A DNA stretch of 64,000 nt from positions 1-64,000 of the forward strand of contig NZ_WIXL01000006.1 in NCBI RefSeq assembly GCF_010993955.1, given 5' to 3'. Positions 19,164 to 27,678 of this stretch are shown here, piece after piece. The translations under genes and the position numbers were made by a program. Below the pieces are notes generated by a model. It ran no database searches. It was given only the letters and a program-made list of their open reading frames with translations, and was not told where the DNA came from. Position 1 is the stretch's first letter. Each line of letters opens with the position of its first letter. This DNA comes from Oceanobacillus halotolerans (GTDB taxonomy: Bacteria; Bacillota; Bacilli; Bacillales; Amphibacillaceae).

Positions 19164-19508
19164 AGGCAGATAAGAAATATAAAATTTCCCTATCTGCATA
19201 AGGCAACTAAGGCATCCGCCAAAAAGGCTTGGCGAATGCCAAGTTTTCTAAAAAGATAAGAAAGTATAAAAAGTTGGACTCATTACTGCCTTTTATAGGA
19301 AAGGCCACGTCCAGCTCCAGCGCCTACCCCCTCGAGGTCATAAGTCAATCCACATTACGCGCAAAAAGCACCACGACGAGGCTTGGCTTATGCTTGGCAG
19401 ATAGCGAAACTTCTTACTGCATAAGTGCAACTAAGGCTTTCGCCACTTGGCAACAAGCCAAGTTTTCTAATCGGGGGTAATCAAGGCGCTTGCGCTTTTG
19501 TTCTGATT
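19164..19508 (+). repeat. Interspersed repeat, family B, copy 2 (partial plus full)
   Basis: A partial right end at about 19164-19245 (TAAGGCAACTAAGGCATCCG, GCCAAGTTTTCTA) is followed directly by a full copy from 19246 (AAGAAAGTATAAAAAGTTGG) to about 19508 (TAATCGGGGGTAATCAAGGC). The full copy lacks the CGAGCGATTGACGTCCTAGT module present in copies 1 and 4. It fills most of the gap between the LytTR gene and its putative target operon. Confidence 0.72.
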
Positions 19509-19521
19509 TTTTACTATCTAT

Positions 19522-19551
19522 TCGGTACATTTCACCATTCTGACGGTACAT
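19522..19551 (+). promoter_or_regulatory. Candidate LytTR operator (9-12-9 direct repeat)
   Basis: TCGGTACAT at 19522-19530 and ACGGTACAT at 19543-19551 are separated by exactly 12 bases. LytTR regulators bind pairs of 9-bp direct repeats with a 12-13 bp spacer; each half matches 7 of 9 positions of the general consensus as I recall it. The pair is 74 bases upstream of the ABC ATPase start and just upstream of a candidate -10 box TATGAT (19590-19595). Confidence 0.6.
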
Positions 19552-19624
19552 TCCATTTGAATTTGACTGTGCACTCCTGTATTTTGCGCTATGATTGAAG
19601 CAGTTGATCAAAGGAGGTTTCCAG

Positions 19625-20473
19625 TTGGAAAATACAATCGAAGTCAATGGATTGCGAAAGGTCTTTGGCCAAAATGAGGCCATTAAGCAAGTCAGTTTTA
19701 ATGTGGAAAAGGGAGAGATCTTCGGTTTACTTGGACCAAGTGGATCAGGCAAGACAACAACCATTAAAATTTTAACCGGTGAACTCGGTCAAACCACAGG
19801 TGATGTAACCGTGCTTGGAATGGATTCGAAACAATTCGGAACGTCTGGTTTCAAATCCAAAATTGGTATTTTATCGGATAACAGTTCACTTTATGAGCGG
19901 TTGACTGTTTATGATAACCTGAAATTATTTTGTAAATTATACAATGCACCGCTCACAGAAATTGATGTGATATTAAAGGAAGTCAATTTGGAAGAAGAGC
20001 GAACAAAAACGGTCTCAAAGCTGTCTAAAGGAATGAAGCAGCGCGTTTTGCTCGCAAAAGCACTTATTCATAAACCGGAATTAGTTTTTCTTGATGAGCC
20101 AACGTCTGCTTTGGATCCAGCTAATATGGCACAAATTCACCGCGGGTTGCAGCGGTTAAATGAAGCTGGGACAACGATTTTCTTAACAACCCATAATATG
20201 GAAGAAGCGACAGTATTATGTGATCGTGTGGCCTTTTTGCACAATGGGGAAATACAGGAAATGGACAGTCCAGATACACTCCGTTATAAATACTCAACAC
20301 ATGCTTTTCATGTGGAAACATTTGATGGTGATAAACTGGTTATAGAAAATAACCGTGATAATGCCGATCAAATCAGGGATCTTATCGCAAATGGATCGGT
20401 GAAAGCAATAAATACAGACAATCCAACACTTGGTCAAATCTTTCTAAAAATAACCGGGAAGGAGCTGGTATAA
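19625..20473 (+). CDS. ABC transporter ATP-binding protein (ABC-2 type)
   Basis: This is the ATPase of an ABC-2 exporter, with 282 residues. Walker A is GPSGSGKT (37-44), the signature is LSKGMKQRVLLAKAL, Walker B is LVFLDEPTSALDPA and the switch histidine is in TTHNMEEA. The start is TTG at 19625, chosen because AAAGGAGG lies 6 bases upstream; an in-frame TTG ten codons earlier lies before that ribosome-binding site. The stop overlaps the permease start (TAATG). A short domain after residue 215 follows the ATPase core. It resembles drug/lantibiotic or YxlF-like exporters; the substrate is unknown. Confidence 0.93.
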   Translation: MENTIEVNGLRKVFGQNEAIKQVSFNVEKGEIFGLLGPSGSGKTTTIKILTGELGQTTGDVTVLGMDSKQFGTSGFKSKIGILSDNSSLYERLTVYDNLKLFCKLYNAPLTEIDVILKEVNLEEERTKTVSKLSKGMKQRVLLAKALIHKPELVFLDEPTSALDPANMAQIHRGLQRLNEAGTTIFLTTHNMEEATVLCDRVAFLHNGEIQEMDSPDTLRYKYSTHAFHVETFDGDKLVIENNRDNADQIRDLIANGSVKAINTDNPTLGQIFLKITGKELV

Positions 20474-21162
20474 TGAACGCTAAACGTATAATAGCCATTT
20501 TCGAAAAAGATATGAAAGACTTCTTGAAAAATATGATGCTTTTGACGATGCCGCTTCTCCCGGTTGTGCTTGCGTTAATTTACGAGCGTATGGGTAATGA
20601 ACTTCCGATTTCTCTGATCTATTTAATCGTCGGCGTAACCTTTTCGGCTGTGACATCAAGCGTTATGATGACGATGATGGCTGAGGAAAATGAAAAGAAA
20701 ACATTACGCGGATTGATTCTGTCCCCTGCTTCTTTTCTTGACATTATAATTGGAAAAAGTTTGGTAACTGGATTAATAACTTTTATTTCACTTATCGTGT
20801 CTTTAATGATCGTTGGTATTGGACCATTTCTTGATTTTCGGGTTATCATTGGATTGATCCTGTTATTTCTGTTTTTTCTGTTACTTGGTATCGGAATCGG
20901 CCTGTTTTCTAAGTCGATTGCTGCCACCTCAGCCTATCTGATGCCGCTTATGTTTTTATTCGGATTTACACCGATGATTTACTCACTCGGTCTTAGCGAA
21001 GATAGTATGGCCATTGCAATTGCCGATACATTCCCGCTCATGCAGGCAATTGAGGCACATGAAACTAGCTCTTGGTCTCCCACTGGCATTGTAGCACTTT
21101 GGGTCATGGGTGCCGCTATATTCATGTATATCTGTTTTAAAAAGACGACTACGGATGATTAA
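20473..21162 (+). CDS. ABC-2 type transporter permease
   Basis: The 229-residue membrane protein has about six hydrophobic segments: MMLLTMPLLPVVLALIY, ISLIYLIVGVTFSAVTSSV, LVTGLITFISLIVSLMIVGI, VIIGLILLFLFFLLLGIGIG, AYLMPLMFLFGFTPMIYSLG and IVALWVMGAAIFMYICF. It fits an ABC-2 permease. EENEKKTLRGLILSP is the usual cytoplasmic segment between helices 2 and 3. Coupled by a 1-base overlap to the ATPase gene, it forms the membrane half of the exporter probably controlled by the LytTR fusion protein. Confidence 0.9.
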   Translation: MNAKRIIAIFEKDMKDFLKNMMLLTMPLLPVVLALIYERMGNELPISLIYLIVGVTFSAVTSSVMMTMMAEENEKKTLRGLILSPASFLDIIIGKSLVTGLITFISLIVSLMIVGIGPFLDFRVIIGLILLFLFFLLLGIGIGLFSKSIAATSAYLMPLMFLFGFTPMIYSLGLSEDSMAIAIADTFPLMQAIEAHETSSWSPTGIVALWVMGAAIFMYICFKKTTTDD

Positions 21163-21228
21163 AATTTTCTTCCGATCAGCAGCATTGGAAAGTATGGTTG
21201 TCTTTTGAACAATAGCATGGTCTGATAG

Positions 21229-21420
21229 TCTTATAAACTGTATAAGTACAATGAAGCGTACGCTAAGAAGCAGTATCAGGAAAAAATATTAGTCTATAAA
21301 TTTAAGAAGTTGTTCAAAAAGCCCGGTAAAAATGACGATATTCGTAAAAGAATCAAAGTCCTTTCAAAAGGCTATTTTAAGTTTATCGGCCGTCTCTTTA
21401 TCCACACTACGATGGGTTGA
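21229..21420 (+). pseudogene. ORF remnant without a start codon
   Basis: A frame open from 21229 to the TGA at 21420 encodes 63 residues of basic, coding-like sequence (for example KKLFKKPGKNDDIRKRIKVL, then SKGYFKFIGRLF). There is no plausible start codon or ribosome-binding site, and a stop lies just upstream. It may be the 3' end of a lost gene. I do not recognise the family. Confidence 0.3.
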
Positions 21421-21480
21421 ACATGAGGTTAAATAATATTTGAATTAGCAAAAGAAATCACAATATAATTAGCACACAAA

Positions 21481-21518
21481 AAAGGTTGGGTAAATTTAAA
21501 GAAAACCCAACTTTTTTA
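21481..21518 (+). terminator. Intrinsic terminator
   Basis: AGGTTGGG (from 21483) pairs with CCCAACTT (with one G-T pair) around an AT-rich loop and is followed by T6. A family A element begins 5 bases after the T tract. Confidence 0.75.
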
Positions 21519-21522
21519 TATT

Positions 21523-22437
21523 GGCTGTTTTCTAAAAGATTGTTGCTTTTTAGTATAAAGTGAAACTTCAATCAGTGGGTGTTTCCTTTCCTCTCCCACT
21601 GATTGTTAGTTGAACGAATCGGACATTTACGGGCAGTTTGATCCCCCACTTATCTTTCTTGGACCTCCTGGAAATCTTGAAGTGGGGGTCTTACTGCCCG
21701 TTACATGCGGGATAAAACGTCATGACACATAAGATCTATGATGCGCAATAAATAATATAGCTGTTAATAACCGCTACGGAAAAACACTTCGCTTTCCGCG
21801 GGTAAGCCGTAAGCCTCCTCAACTCGTACACACGTTTCTAGGGGTCTCACTTTGCTTACTCTTCCCGCAGGAGTCTTCGTGTTTTTCCTTCGCTAGTTCG
21901 TGCTACTATTTCTTATTATTATTGTTGCTAATGCGATAATTGATTGGAGCGCAAGATAGACTTATTCGTTTTATATTGTCAGTATCTTCTTATTTGAGCA
22001 GAAAGTTATTCTAAGCTGCGGGAAAATGCGAGACTCCTATGGGAAAAGGAACAGTCTGAAGACCCCGCAGCGAGCGCTTTTTGCTCGTGAGGTCTAGCTG
22101 CAGCGCCTACCCCCTCGAGGTCTTAAGTCAATCCTCTTTGTGGCAAAAAGCGCCACGCCGAGGCTCGACCTAAGCTTGGCAGATAAGAAACTACTTACTG
22201 CATAAGTGCAACTAAGGCTTTCGCCAATTGGCGAAAAGCCAAGTTTTCTAATCGGGGGTGACCAAGGCGCTTCCGCTTTCCTTTGGAGGCTGAAGCGTTC
22301 CCCATGGAAAGCGAGTGTTTTCCCGCAGCGCAGGATTAGCACATACATAATAAAGGAAGTCATGAAATCCAATAAAGTTACTGCGTATAATATAGAAAAT
22401 GCGATGTAAGAAAGAAACAAAATATGCGAAAAGCGCC
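21523..22437 (+). repeat. Interspersed repeat, family A, copy 2 (with nested B)
   Basis: The left end GGCTGTTTTCTAAAAGATTG (21523) and right end AAATATGCGAAAAGCGCC (to 22437) are related in inverted orientation (GGCNNTTTTC). Modules shared with other A copies include ACACGTTTCTAGGGGTCTC (about 21831), AATGCGAGACTCCTATGGGA (22027) and TGGAAAGCGAGTGTTTTCCC (22304-22323). A family B element at about 22091-22283 interrupts the A sequence between CTCGTGAGG and GGAGGCTGAAGCG. The same nested arrangement occurs at 58652. The gap 22438-22819 beyond it shows nothing I can name. Confidence 0.75.
22091..22283 (+). repeat. Family B repeat nested in family A, copy 3
   Basis: CAGCGCCTACCCCCTCGAGG to TCTAATCGGGGGTGACCAAG matches the other B elements. 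It lacks the left AAGAAAGTATAAAAAGTTGG portion. Confidence 0.7.
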
Positions 22438-22819
22438 TTAAAATAAGATTTGCCAGCCTCCCCAAAAACTCTCCTATAAACCTGCCATCCTTACCCATGA
22501 TCGAAATAAGTGGTATTCTGAATGTTGAATCGATGATGAATTAATAGATGAAAAGGTAATTCACTATTGATCTACTGATGAAACATGATATGGTATGTAG
22601 TGTTATGTTTAATGAGGAAACCAAGAAAAAGACGGTGTGTATATCTACATACTAGCATCTATTTTTTATTCCATAATCATCCGAAACAATGGAAAGATTA
22701 ATTTTATCCTAAGCACTCTAAAGAAATTGGTTCCATCCAAAATCCTAAAATGCATATCGATTACGTGATAGCTGTTAGTGGGAGCTTGTGGAGGGAGTAT
22801 GTTGAGGGAGGGTCAGAAT

Positions 22820-24217
22820 ATGACTTCGGCAAATTTATCACCTTTACATAGACGTTTAATTGTTGCAACTACATTGTCTGCATCTTTTTTATCTGTTCTT
22901 ACGCAGTTTCTACTCATCACGGCTTTTCCAAAAATCATGATTGAATTTGATATTAACTCAAGTGACGTTCAGTGGCTGACGACCAGCTTTATGTTAACAG
23001 TAGCCATTCTTATCCCGATAACGGCTTATTTAATTGATAGATTTAAAACAAGGACATTAATGATGAGCGCGATGATCTTGTTTTTTACAGGTACATTGCT
23101 TGGCTTCGTTGCGCCTTCCTTTTCCATCTTAATTGTGGGACGCGTCATTCAAGGAATTGGCTCTGGGATCATGATACCATTAATGCAAACAATAATGTTT
23201 CTTATTTACCCAAAAGAAAAAAGAGGGCTTGCAATGGGATTTGCTGGGCTCGTGATTAATGTTGCTCCTGCGGTTGGCCCTCCGATATCTGGTCTTTTAA
23301 TTCAATATTTCGAATGGCGTGCCTTGTTTCTCTTAACACTTCCGGTTGCAGCATGTATTATGCTTTTGGTCTTCTTGTTTATGCGTAACATTACAGAGCA
23401 ACGAAAAACAGAAATTGACATTTTATCTATTTTTTTATCAATAATTGGTTTTGGTGGGATGCTTTATGGATTCAACAAGATAGAGGAAGCAGGAATAACG
23501 GATGCAGTCACGCTTGCCAGTCTGATTGCGGGCGCTTTAGCATTGGGGTTATTTGTATTTCGGCAGTTGCGGTTGCAGATGCCTATTTTGGAACTTCGTG
23601 TGCTTAAAGTACCTGTTTTTGCACTTGTCGCGTTTGTTTCAATCCTTTCTTTCAGTTTATTGATTTCCATTGAGACGATTTTGCCGATGCATGTGCAGAA
23701 CACGCAGCAGTTTTCAGCTTATTATGGAGGCTTGATTGTTATGCCTGGTGCCTTAACACTCGCTGTCATGTCTCTTTTCGCAGGCAGATTGTTCGATAAA
23801 TACGGTGATAAAACCATTGCGATTATTGGCTTTGTTTTACTCTGTCTAAGCACACTTGGTTTTTATTTTATGCTCGACCTAGATACGCCTTTCGTTATTA
23901 CAATGGTCTTATTTATGGTTTCTATGGCTGGTGTCGCATTGATTAATATGCCAATCATGACCGCTGGTATCAATGCTTTGCCTGATGCTTTAATTCCTCA
24001 TGGGACTGCGGTTATCAATACTGCCCGCCAATTTGGGGGATCGTTGGGATTAACATTTATTATCTCCTTTATCAGCAGGACTGCTGCAGAATCTGAAATA
24101 CCAGATCCGCTTGATTACCTGGCCGGAGTGAAAAAAGCCTTTTTCGTCGCGTTTTTATTTGCCATTACTGGATTGATTCTCTCATTCTTTTTAAAAAAGA
24201 GTAACTCACTGGAATAG
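22820..24217 (+). CDS. DHA2-family MFS drug exporter
   Basis: This second 14-helix DHA2 permease has 465 residues with the ATG at 22820, which has GGGAGGG seven bases upstream. Upstream in-frame GTG 22778 and ATG 22799 are possible but worse placed. Features include DRFKTRTLMM at the motif A loop, GRVIQGIGSGIMIPLMQTIM and VAPAVGPPISGLLI (motif C). As with the exporter at 10517, the substrate is not predictable. It stands alone, without an adjacent regulator of its own, in an accessory region rich in repeats. Confidence 0.86.
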   Translation: MTSANLSPLHRRLIVATTLSASFLSVLTQFLLITAFPKIMIEFDINSSDVQWLTTSFMLTVAILIPITAYLIDRFKTRTLMMSAMILFFTGTLLGFVAPSFSILIVGRVIQGIGSGIMIPLMQTIMFLIYPKEKRGLAMGFAGLVINVAPAVGPPISGLLIQYFEWRALFLLTLPVAACIMLLVFLFMRNITEQRKTEIDILSIFLSIIGFGGMLYGFNKIEEAGITDAVTLASLIAGALALGLFVFRQLRLQMPILELRVLKVPVFALVAFVSILSFSLLISIETILPMHVQNTQQFSAYYGGLIVMPGALTLAVMSLFAGRLFDKYGDKTIAIIGFVLLCLSTLGFYFMLDLDTPFVITMVLFMVSMAGVALINMPIMTAGINALPDALIPHGTAVINTARQFGGSLGLTFIISFISRTAAESEIPDPLDYLAGVKKAFFVAFLFAITGLILSFFLKKSNSLE

Positions 24218-24432
24218 CTACTAAAAATACAAGAAATCCTACTTTGGAAGTAAAATAATAATTTAACGTCTTTTTTCATTTCTTGCATTAGGTGAAACAC
24301 ATCTCTTATGAATAATTTTACGTCGTGATTTTCTTGTTTTTTGGAGTGCTGGCATTTTAGCACAACAATCTTATTTGGAAGTCATACTAGATAGAGTGTG
24401 ACTGTAATTTTTTTCTATAATTACCAAAAATC

Positions 24433-24461
24433 TTTACACGGATTTTTTAAATTGATATAAT
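24433..24461 (+). promoter_or_regulatory. Promoter of the TPP riboswitch leader
   Basis: TTTACA (24433-24438), a 17-base spacer and a perfect TATAAT (24456-24461) precede the riboswitch by 18 bases. The stretch 24218-24432 upstream holds nothing recognisable. Confidence 0.85.
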
Positions 24462-24478
24462 AATTTCGTAATATAAAA

Positions 24479-24569
24479 AGCACTAGGGGAGCCGTGGATG
24501 GCTGAGAATAACTATTGTGGTTTAAACCCTTTGCACCCGATATAGGTAATACTAGCGTGGGTAAGTGTG
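24479..24569 (+). ncRNA. TPP riboswitch (THI element)
   Basis: All conserved THI-box blocks are present in order: ACTAGGGGAGCC, GGCTGAGA, an ACCCTTTGCACCCGAT segment, and GGTAATACTAGCGTGGG. The closing helix P1 pairs CACT (24481-24484) with AGTG (24564-24567). The aptamer binds thiamine pyrophosphate. The hairpin at 24612 is the likely expression platform. The first genes downstream are lipM and lipA, not thiamine genes. Confidence 0.93.
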
Positions 24570-24611
24570 GTCTATTCGATACATATGTTATATTTTATGG
24601 ATATACGAAAT

Positions 24612-24647
24612 GGACTGCATTCAATTTTTTGGGGTGCAGTTTTTTAT
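24612..24647 (+). terminator. Terminator of the TPP riboswitch leader
   Basis: ACTGCATTC and GGGGTGCAGT form a hairpin followed by T6. It is 43 bases past the aptamer, suiting a transcription-termination switch. Between it and lipM, 24685-24720 resembles a small family B end fragment (TTCGCCATAAGGACTTGGCG). Confidence 0.82.
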
Positions 24648-24753
24648 ACTATCAAAATTTTATTGAATCGGTTGATACAAAGAATTTCGCCATAAGGACT
24701 TGGCGAAAATCAAGTTTTTCAATGCAGGAACAAGTTAATGAGGAGATGATTTG

Positions 24754-25599
24754 TTGCAGGAACAATGGTATTTTTTAGATAGTGGGCACCATGATGCAGC
24801 AATAAATATGGCACTAGATGAATCACTATTAAATTGGCAAAGTGAAGGTAAGATTCCCCCGACTTTACATTTTTATGGATGGTCCCGACCGACACTTTCT
24901 GTTGGTCAATTTCAAAAAGTACATAAATCGATTAATTTTGATGCCATTGAGGACTATAATTGTCAATTTGTTCGTCGCCTAACTGGTGGTAGTGCAGTGT
25001 TACATGATAATGAACTGACATACAGTATTGTGATTTCAGAAGAACACCCAGCTATCCCAGCTTCAATTCAGGAAGCTTACTACATTTTATCAAAAGGGTT
25101 GGCAAAAGGATTTAAAAACCTCGGAATTGAGGTAGATTATGCGGTTCCAGATAAACGGAGTTCTAAAGAAAGATCAGCCGTATGCTTCGAAAAAGCTGCG
25201 TTTTACGAAATGATTGTAAATGGCAAAAAATTATCAGGAAATGCGCAAACGAGGAAAAAAGGTGTCTTGCTTCAACATGGTTCCATCCCAATGAGTTTAG
25301 ATACCAACATGCTTTACGACTTGTTCCAATTCCCTTCTGAAAAAATAAAACAAAAGAAACGGAACGCATTTCAAGATAAAGCGGTTACCATTAATCAGGT
25401 TACAAATAAAACACATACCTTTGAGATGTTGAAAGAAGCATTCACGGATGGATTTAAAACGGGCTTAAACATTTCATTGAAACCGTTTAAACTGACAGAA
25501 GAACAGTGGGATGAAGTACATCATTTAGCGAAGACGAAATATAGTTCGGCAGAATGGAATTATAATCGATTACTAAAGGAGTCTATAACAAATGTCTAA
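24754..25599 (+). CDS. lipM: Octanoyl-[acyl-carrier protein] transferase LipM
   Basis: LipM moves octanoate from acyl carrier protein to the GcvH lipoyl domain, the first step of lipoate assembly in Bacillus. It has 281 residues. The catalytic cysteine is C144 in [12 protein letters not shown], and the conserved lysine lies in [27 protein letters not shown] is the substrate pocket signature. The TTG at 24754 is chosen: GAGGAG is 8 bases upstream, and the resulting N terminus ([11 protein letters not shown]) matches the family. It overlaps lipA by 8 bases. The TPP riboswitch upstream may control it. Confidence 0.92.
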   Translation: MQEQWYFLDSGHHDAAINMALDESLLNWQSEGKIPPTLHFYGWSRPTLSVGQFQKVHKSINFDAIEDYNCQFVRRLTGGSAVLHDNELTYSIVISEEHPAIPASIQEAYYILSKGLAKGFKNLGIEVDYAVPDKRSSKERSAVCFEKAAFYEMIVNGKKLSGNAQTRKKGVLLQHGSIPMSLDTNMLYDLFQFPSEKIKQKKRNAFQDKAVTINQVTNKTHTFEMLKEAFTDGFKTGLNISLKPFKLTEEQWDEVHHLAKTKYSSAEWNYNRLLKESITNV

Positions 25600-26527
25600 A
25601 CAAGAAACCTATGTTCGGAAACCAGAATGGCTAAAAACGAAGATTAATACCAATAAATCGTATAAAGGTTTAAAAAAGTTAATGCGGGAAAACCGTTTGA
25701 ATACGGTTTGTGAAGAGGCTAGATGTCCTAATATTCATGAGTGCTGGAGTGAACGGCAAACAGCCACATTTATGATTTTAGGTGACACATGCACAAGAGG
25801 ATGCCGATTCTGTGCGGTTAAAACAGGACTTCCAAATGAACTTGACTGGGGAGAACCAAAACGAGTAGCAGACTCTGTGAAAGTAATGGGGTTAAAACAT
25901 GTTGTTGTAACTGCTGTTGCCCGTGATGATTTGAAAGATGGGGGTGCAGCTGTTTTTGCGGAAACAGTTCGTGCAATCAGGAAAGAGAACCCTGGCTGCA
26001 GTATTGAAATATTACCGTCCGATATGAAAGGGGATTACGAAAGCCTCCATACATTAATGGATAGTAAACCAGATATTTTCAACCATAATATTGAAACAGT
26101 TAGACGGTTAACAAAGAAAGTACGTGCTATTGCTCGATATGAGCGTTCATTGGAATTATTAAAGCGTGTCAAAGAAATAGCACCAACTACACCAACAAAG
26201 TCCAGTATTATGGTTGGACTTGGGGAAACAAAGGAAGAAATTATCGAAGCGATGGATGATTTATTAGCTCATAATGTAGACATTATAACAATTGGCCAGT
26301 ATTTGCAGCCAACTAAAAAACATTTGAATGTAGAGCGCTACTATCATCCAGATGAATTTGAAGAATTAAAAGAAATTGCTTTACAGAAAGGCTTTAAGCA
26401 TTGTGAATCTGGTCCATTAGTGAGATCTTCTTATCATGCAGATGAACAGGTGAGTGCGGCTTCCAAACAAAATAGAATTAAATATATGCAAGGTGTGGAA
26501 CAACAGGAAGGGAAACAGGTGTTTTAA
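25592..26527 (+). CDS. lipA: Lipoyl synthase LipA
   Basis: LipA is a radical SAM enzyme that inserts two sulfur atoms into protein-bound octanoate to make lipoate. It has 311 residues. The auxiliary 4Fe-4S cluster ligands are C40, C45 and C51 ([12 protein letters not shown]) and the SAM-cluster ligands C67, C71 and C74 (CTRGCRFC). The C-terminal [13 protein letters not shown] holds the serine that ligates the auxiliary cluster. It overlaps lipM by 8 bases and is followed by a terminator. Confidence 0.97.
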   Translation: MSKQETYVRKPEWLKTKINTNKSYKGLKKLMRENRLNTVCEEARCPNIHECWSERQTATFMILGDTCTRGCRFCAVKTGLPNELDWGEPKRVADSVKVMGLKHVVVTAVARDDLKDGGAAVFAETVRAIRKENPGCSIEILPSDMKGDYESLHTLMDSKPDIFNHNIETVRRLTKKVRAIARYERSLELLKRVKEIAPTTPTKSSIMVGLGETKEEIIEAMDDLLAHNVDIITIGQYLQPTKKHLNVERYYHPDEFEELKEIALQKGFKHCESGPLVRSSYHADEQVSAASKQNRIKYMQGVEQQEGKQVF

Positions 26528-26540
26528 CATTTTGTACCAA

Positions 26541-26582
26541 GAGAAACATGTCAATGAGTGAATGACATGTTTCTCTTTTTTG
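26541..26582. terminator. Terminator after lipA
   Basis: GAGAAACATGTCA (26541-26553) pairs perfectly with TGACATGTTTCTC (26563-26575), followed by a T tract. It separates lipA from the convergent small gene. Confidence 0.88.
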
Positions 26583-26600
26583 GTAAAAGTCATCATAAAT

Positions 26601-26813
26601 TTAACGTTTATCTTTTACTTGAGGATCTTGTTCAATTGAAGCGGATGCCCCCGTATGGCCTCTTTTATAGCCCTTATCCAGCTGGCCAGCATTCTCTATA
26701 TCACCAGACATTTGGTAACCTCCAATTTCCCGGTTACCAGTTGCCCCATAAAGCCCCATTTCGGTTAATTCTATATTTACATTTTCTTGTTTTTTATTAT
26801 TCTTATCAGCCAT
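26601..26813 (-). CDS. Small hydrophilic protein, unknown
   Basis: The 70-residue protein is highly charged, without membrane segments or cysteines (MADKNNKKQENVNIELTEMG and a lysine/arginine-rich end). GGGGGTG lies 7 bases upstream of the ATG, a good ribosome-binding site. I do not recognise the family. It is monocistronic and convergent with lipA. The composition would suit a small spore or stress protein, but there is no direct evidence. Confidence 0.6.
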   Translation of the reverse strand: MADKNNKKQENVNIELTEMGLYGATGNREIGGYQMSGDIENAGQLDKGYKRGHTGASASIEQDPQVKDKR

Positions 26814-26905
26814 AAATAAACACCCCCTACATTAATATCCTAACCAAAGAGGTGTCCGTTATCCTAAGTATCGTACTGCCAAATTTTCGTTAGTGAAGGC
26901 TGCTT

Positions 26906-27382
26906 TTAGCTATATTTTTTCAATAATATTCGTCGTAAGATAAATCCTATAACTAAGCCGATTGGCAAACAAAATATCGGTAACCACATTGGCCCAATCA
27001 GAAATCCGAAAATGGAAAACGATGGAGAAAAAATCAGGCCTAATGTAACAAAATAGGCACCGAAAACAAAAGGGAGGAATATAAAAGGTTCATGATCATC
27101 ACTTGCATCCCGATAGGCATCCCACATCGTAAAGAAGTACAAACACGGATAAAACATAAGCCATTGGTAATTTGTTTGTTCAATTGCTCCTTGAATATTC
27201 CCGTGATAACTTAAAATAATAATTTTATTGAAATTCCCCATTACATTAACAATGATTTCTAACCCAACAAACAACAAACCTTTAATATACTTCTCATTTA
27301 GTAACTGTGCAAATCCAGGTAGGGCAATACTCCATAGCAGCGCTTCTAGTTTTTTATTTTTTTTATCGATTAACTGTTCCAT
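26906..27382 (-). CDS. Multi-spanning membrane protein, unknown
   Basis: The 158-residue protein has an N-terminal charged segment (KKNKKLEALLWSIALPGFAQ, residues 7-26), then a LLNEKYIKGLLFVGLEIIVN stretch and at least three further hydrophobic helices, ending in RRILLKKYS. The PGFAQLLNEKYIKG segment recalls the TM2-type motif of many Bacillus membrane proteins. It is the last gene of a three-gene unit starting with the DUF3231 gene at 28701 and lies 8 bases after the 93-residue ORF. Confidence 0.72.
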   Translation of the reverse strand: MEQLIDKKNKKLEALLWSIALPGFAQLLNEKYIKGLLFVGLEIIVNVMGNFNKIIILSYHGNIQGAIEQTNYQWLMFYPCLYFFTMWDAYRDASDDHEPFIFLPFVFGAYFVTLGLIFSPSFSIFGFLIGPMWLPIFCLPIGLVIGFILRRILLKKYS

Positions 27383-27390
27383 GGTTGTAC

Positions 27391-27672
27391 CTATATTGTA
27401 ATGATTTCTGTGTTCGCTGCTATTAATGGGACATGTAACCCAACAGAGTGTACGTAAATGTTCGCCCTATAATCGTTTTTTCTGGATCTGGATGTCTGTT
27501 TAGTTGTTGTTTTTCGTAATGAATACCGCATTTTTAGGAGTACGCGAAAGGCTTTCGATATTGGTGTTACAGCATTAAACGATTCACTGATTAATACCCA
27601 GCCACCATGAAAAGGATTAGAATGTAAGAGCGTTTTTTTTATTTGGGGTAGGATGTATGCTTGGTCTTTCAT
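27391..27672 (-). CDS. Small protein between DUF3231 and a membrane protein
   Basis: The 93-residue protein is soluble and basic in its middle (RKTTTKQTSRSRKND). I do not recognise it. AAGGTG directly before the ATG and the tight spacing (6 bases from the DUF3231 stop, 8 bases to the next start) argue for a real gene in an operon. The N-terminal half (ILPQIKKTLLHSNPFHGGWV) looks structured. Confidence 0.55.
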   Translation of the reverse strand: MKDQAYILPQIKKTLLHSNPFHGGWVLISESFNAVTPISKAFRVLLKMRYSLRKTTTKQTSRSRKNDYRANIYVHSVGLHVPLIAANTEIITI

Positions 27673-27678
27673 TCACCT

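Noticed and set aside
24515-24778. Forward 87-codon ORF across the TPP riboswitch
   Set aside because: It runs through the aptamer and terminator and overlaps the lipM start in another frame. It lacks a ribosome-binding site.
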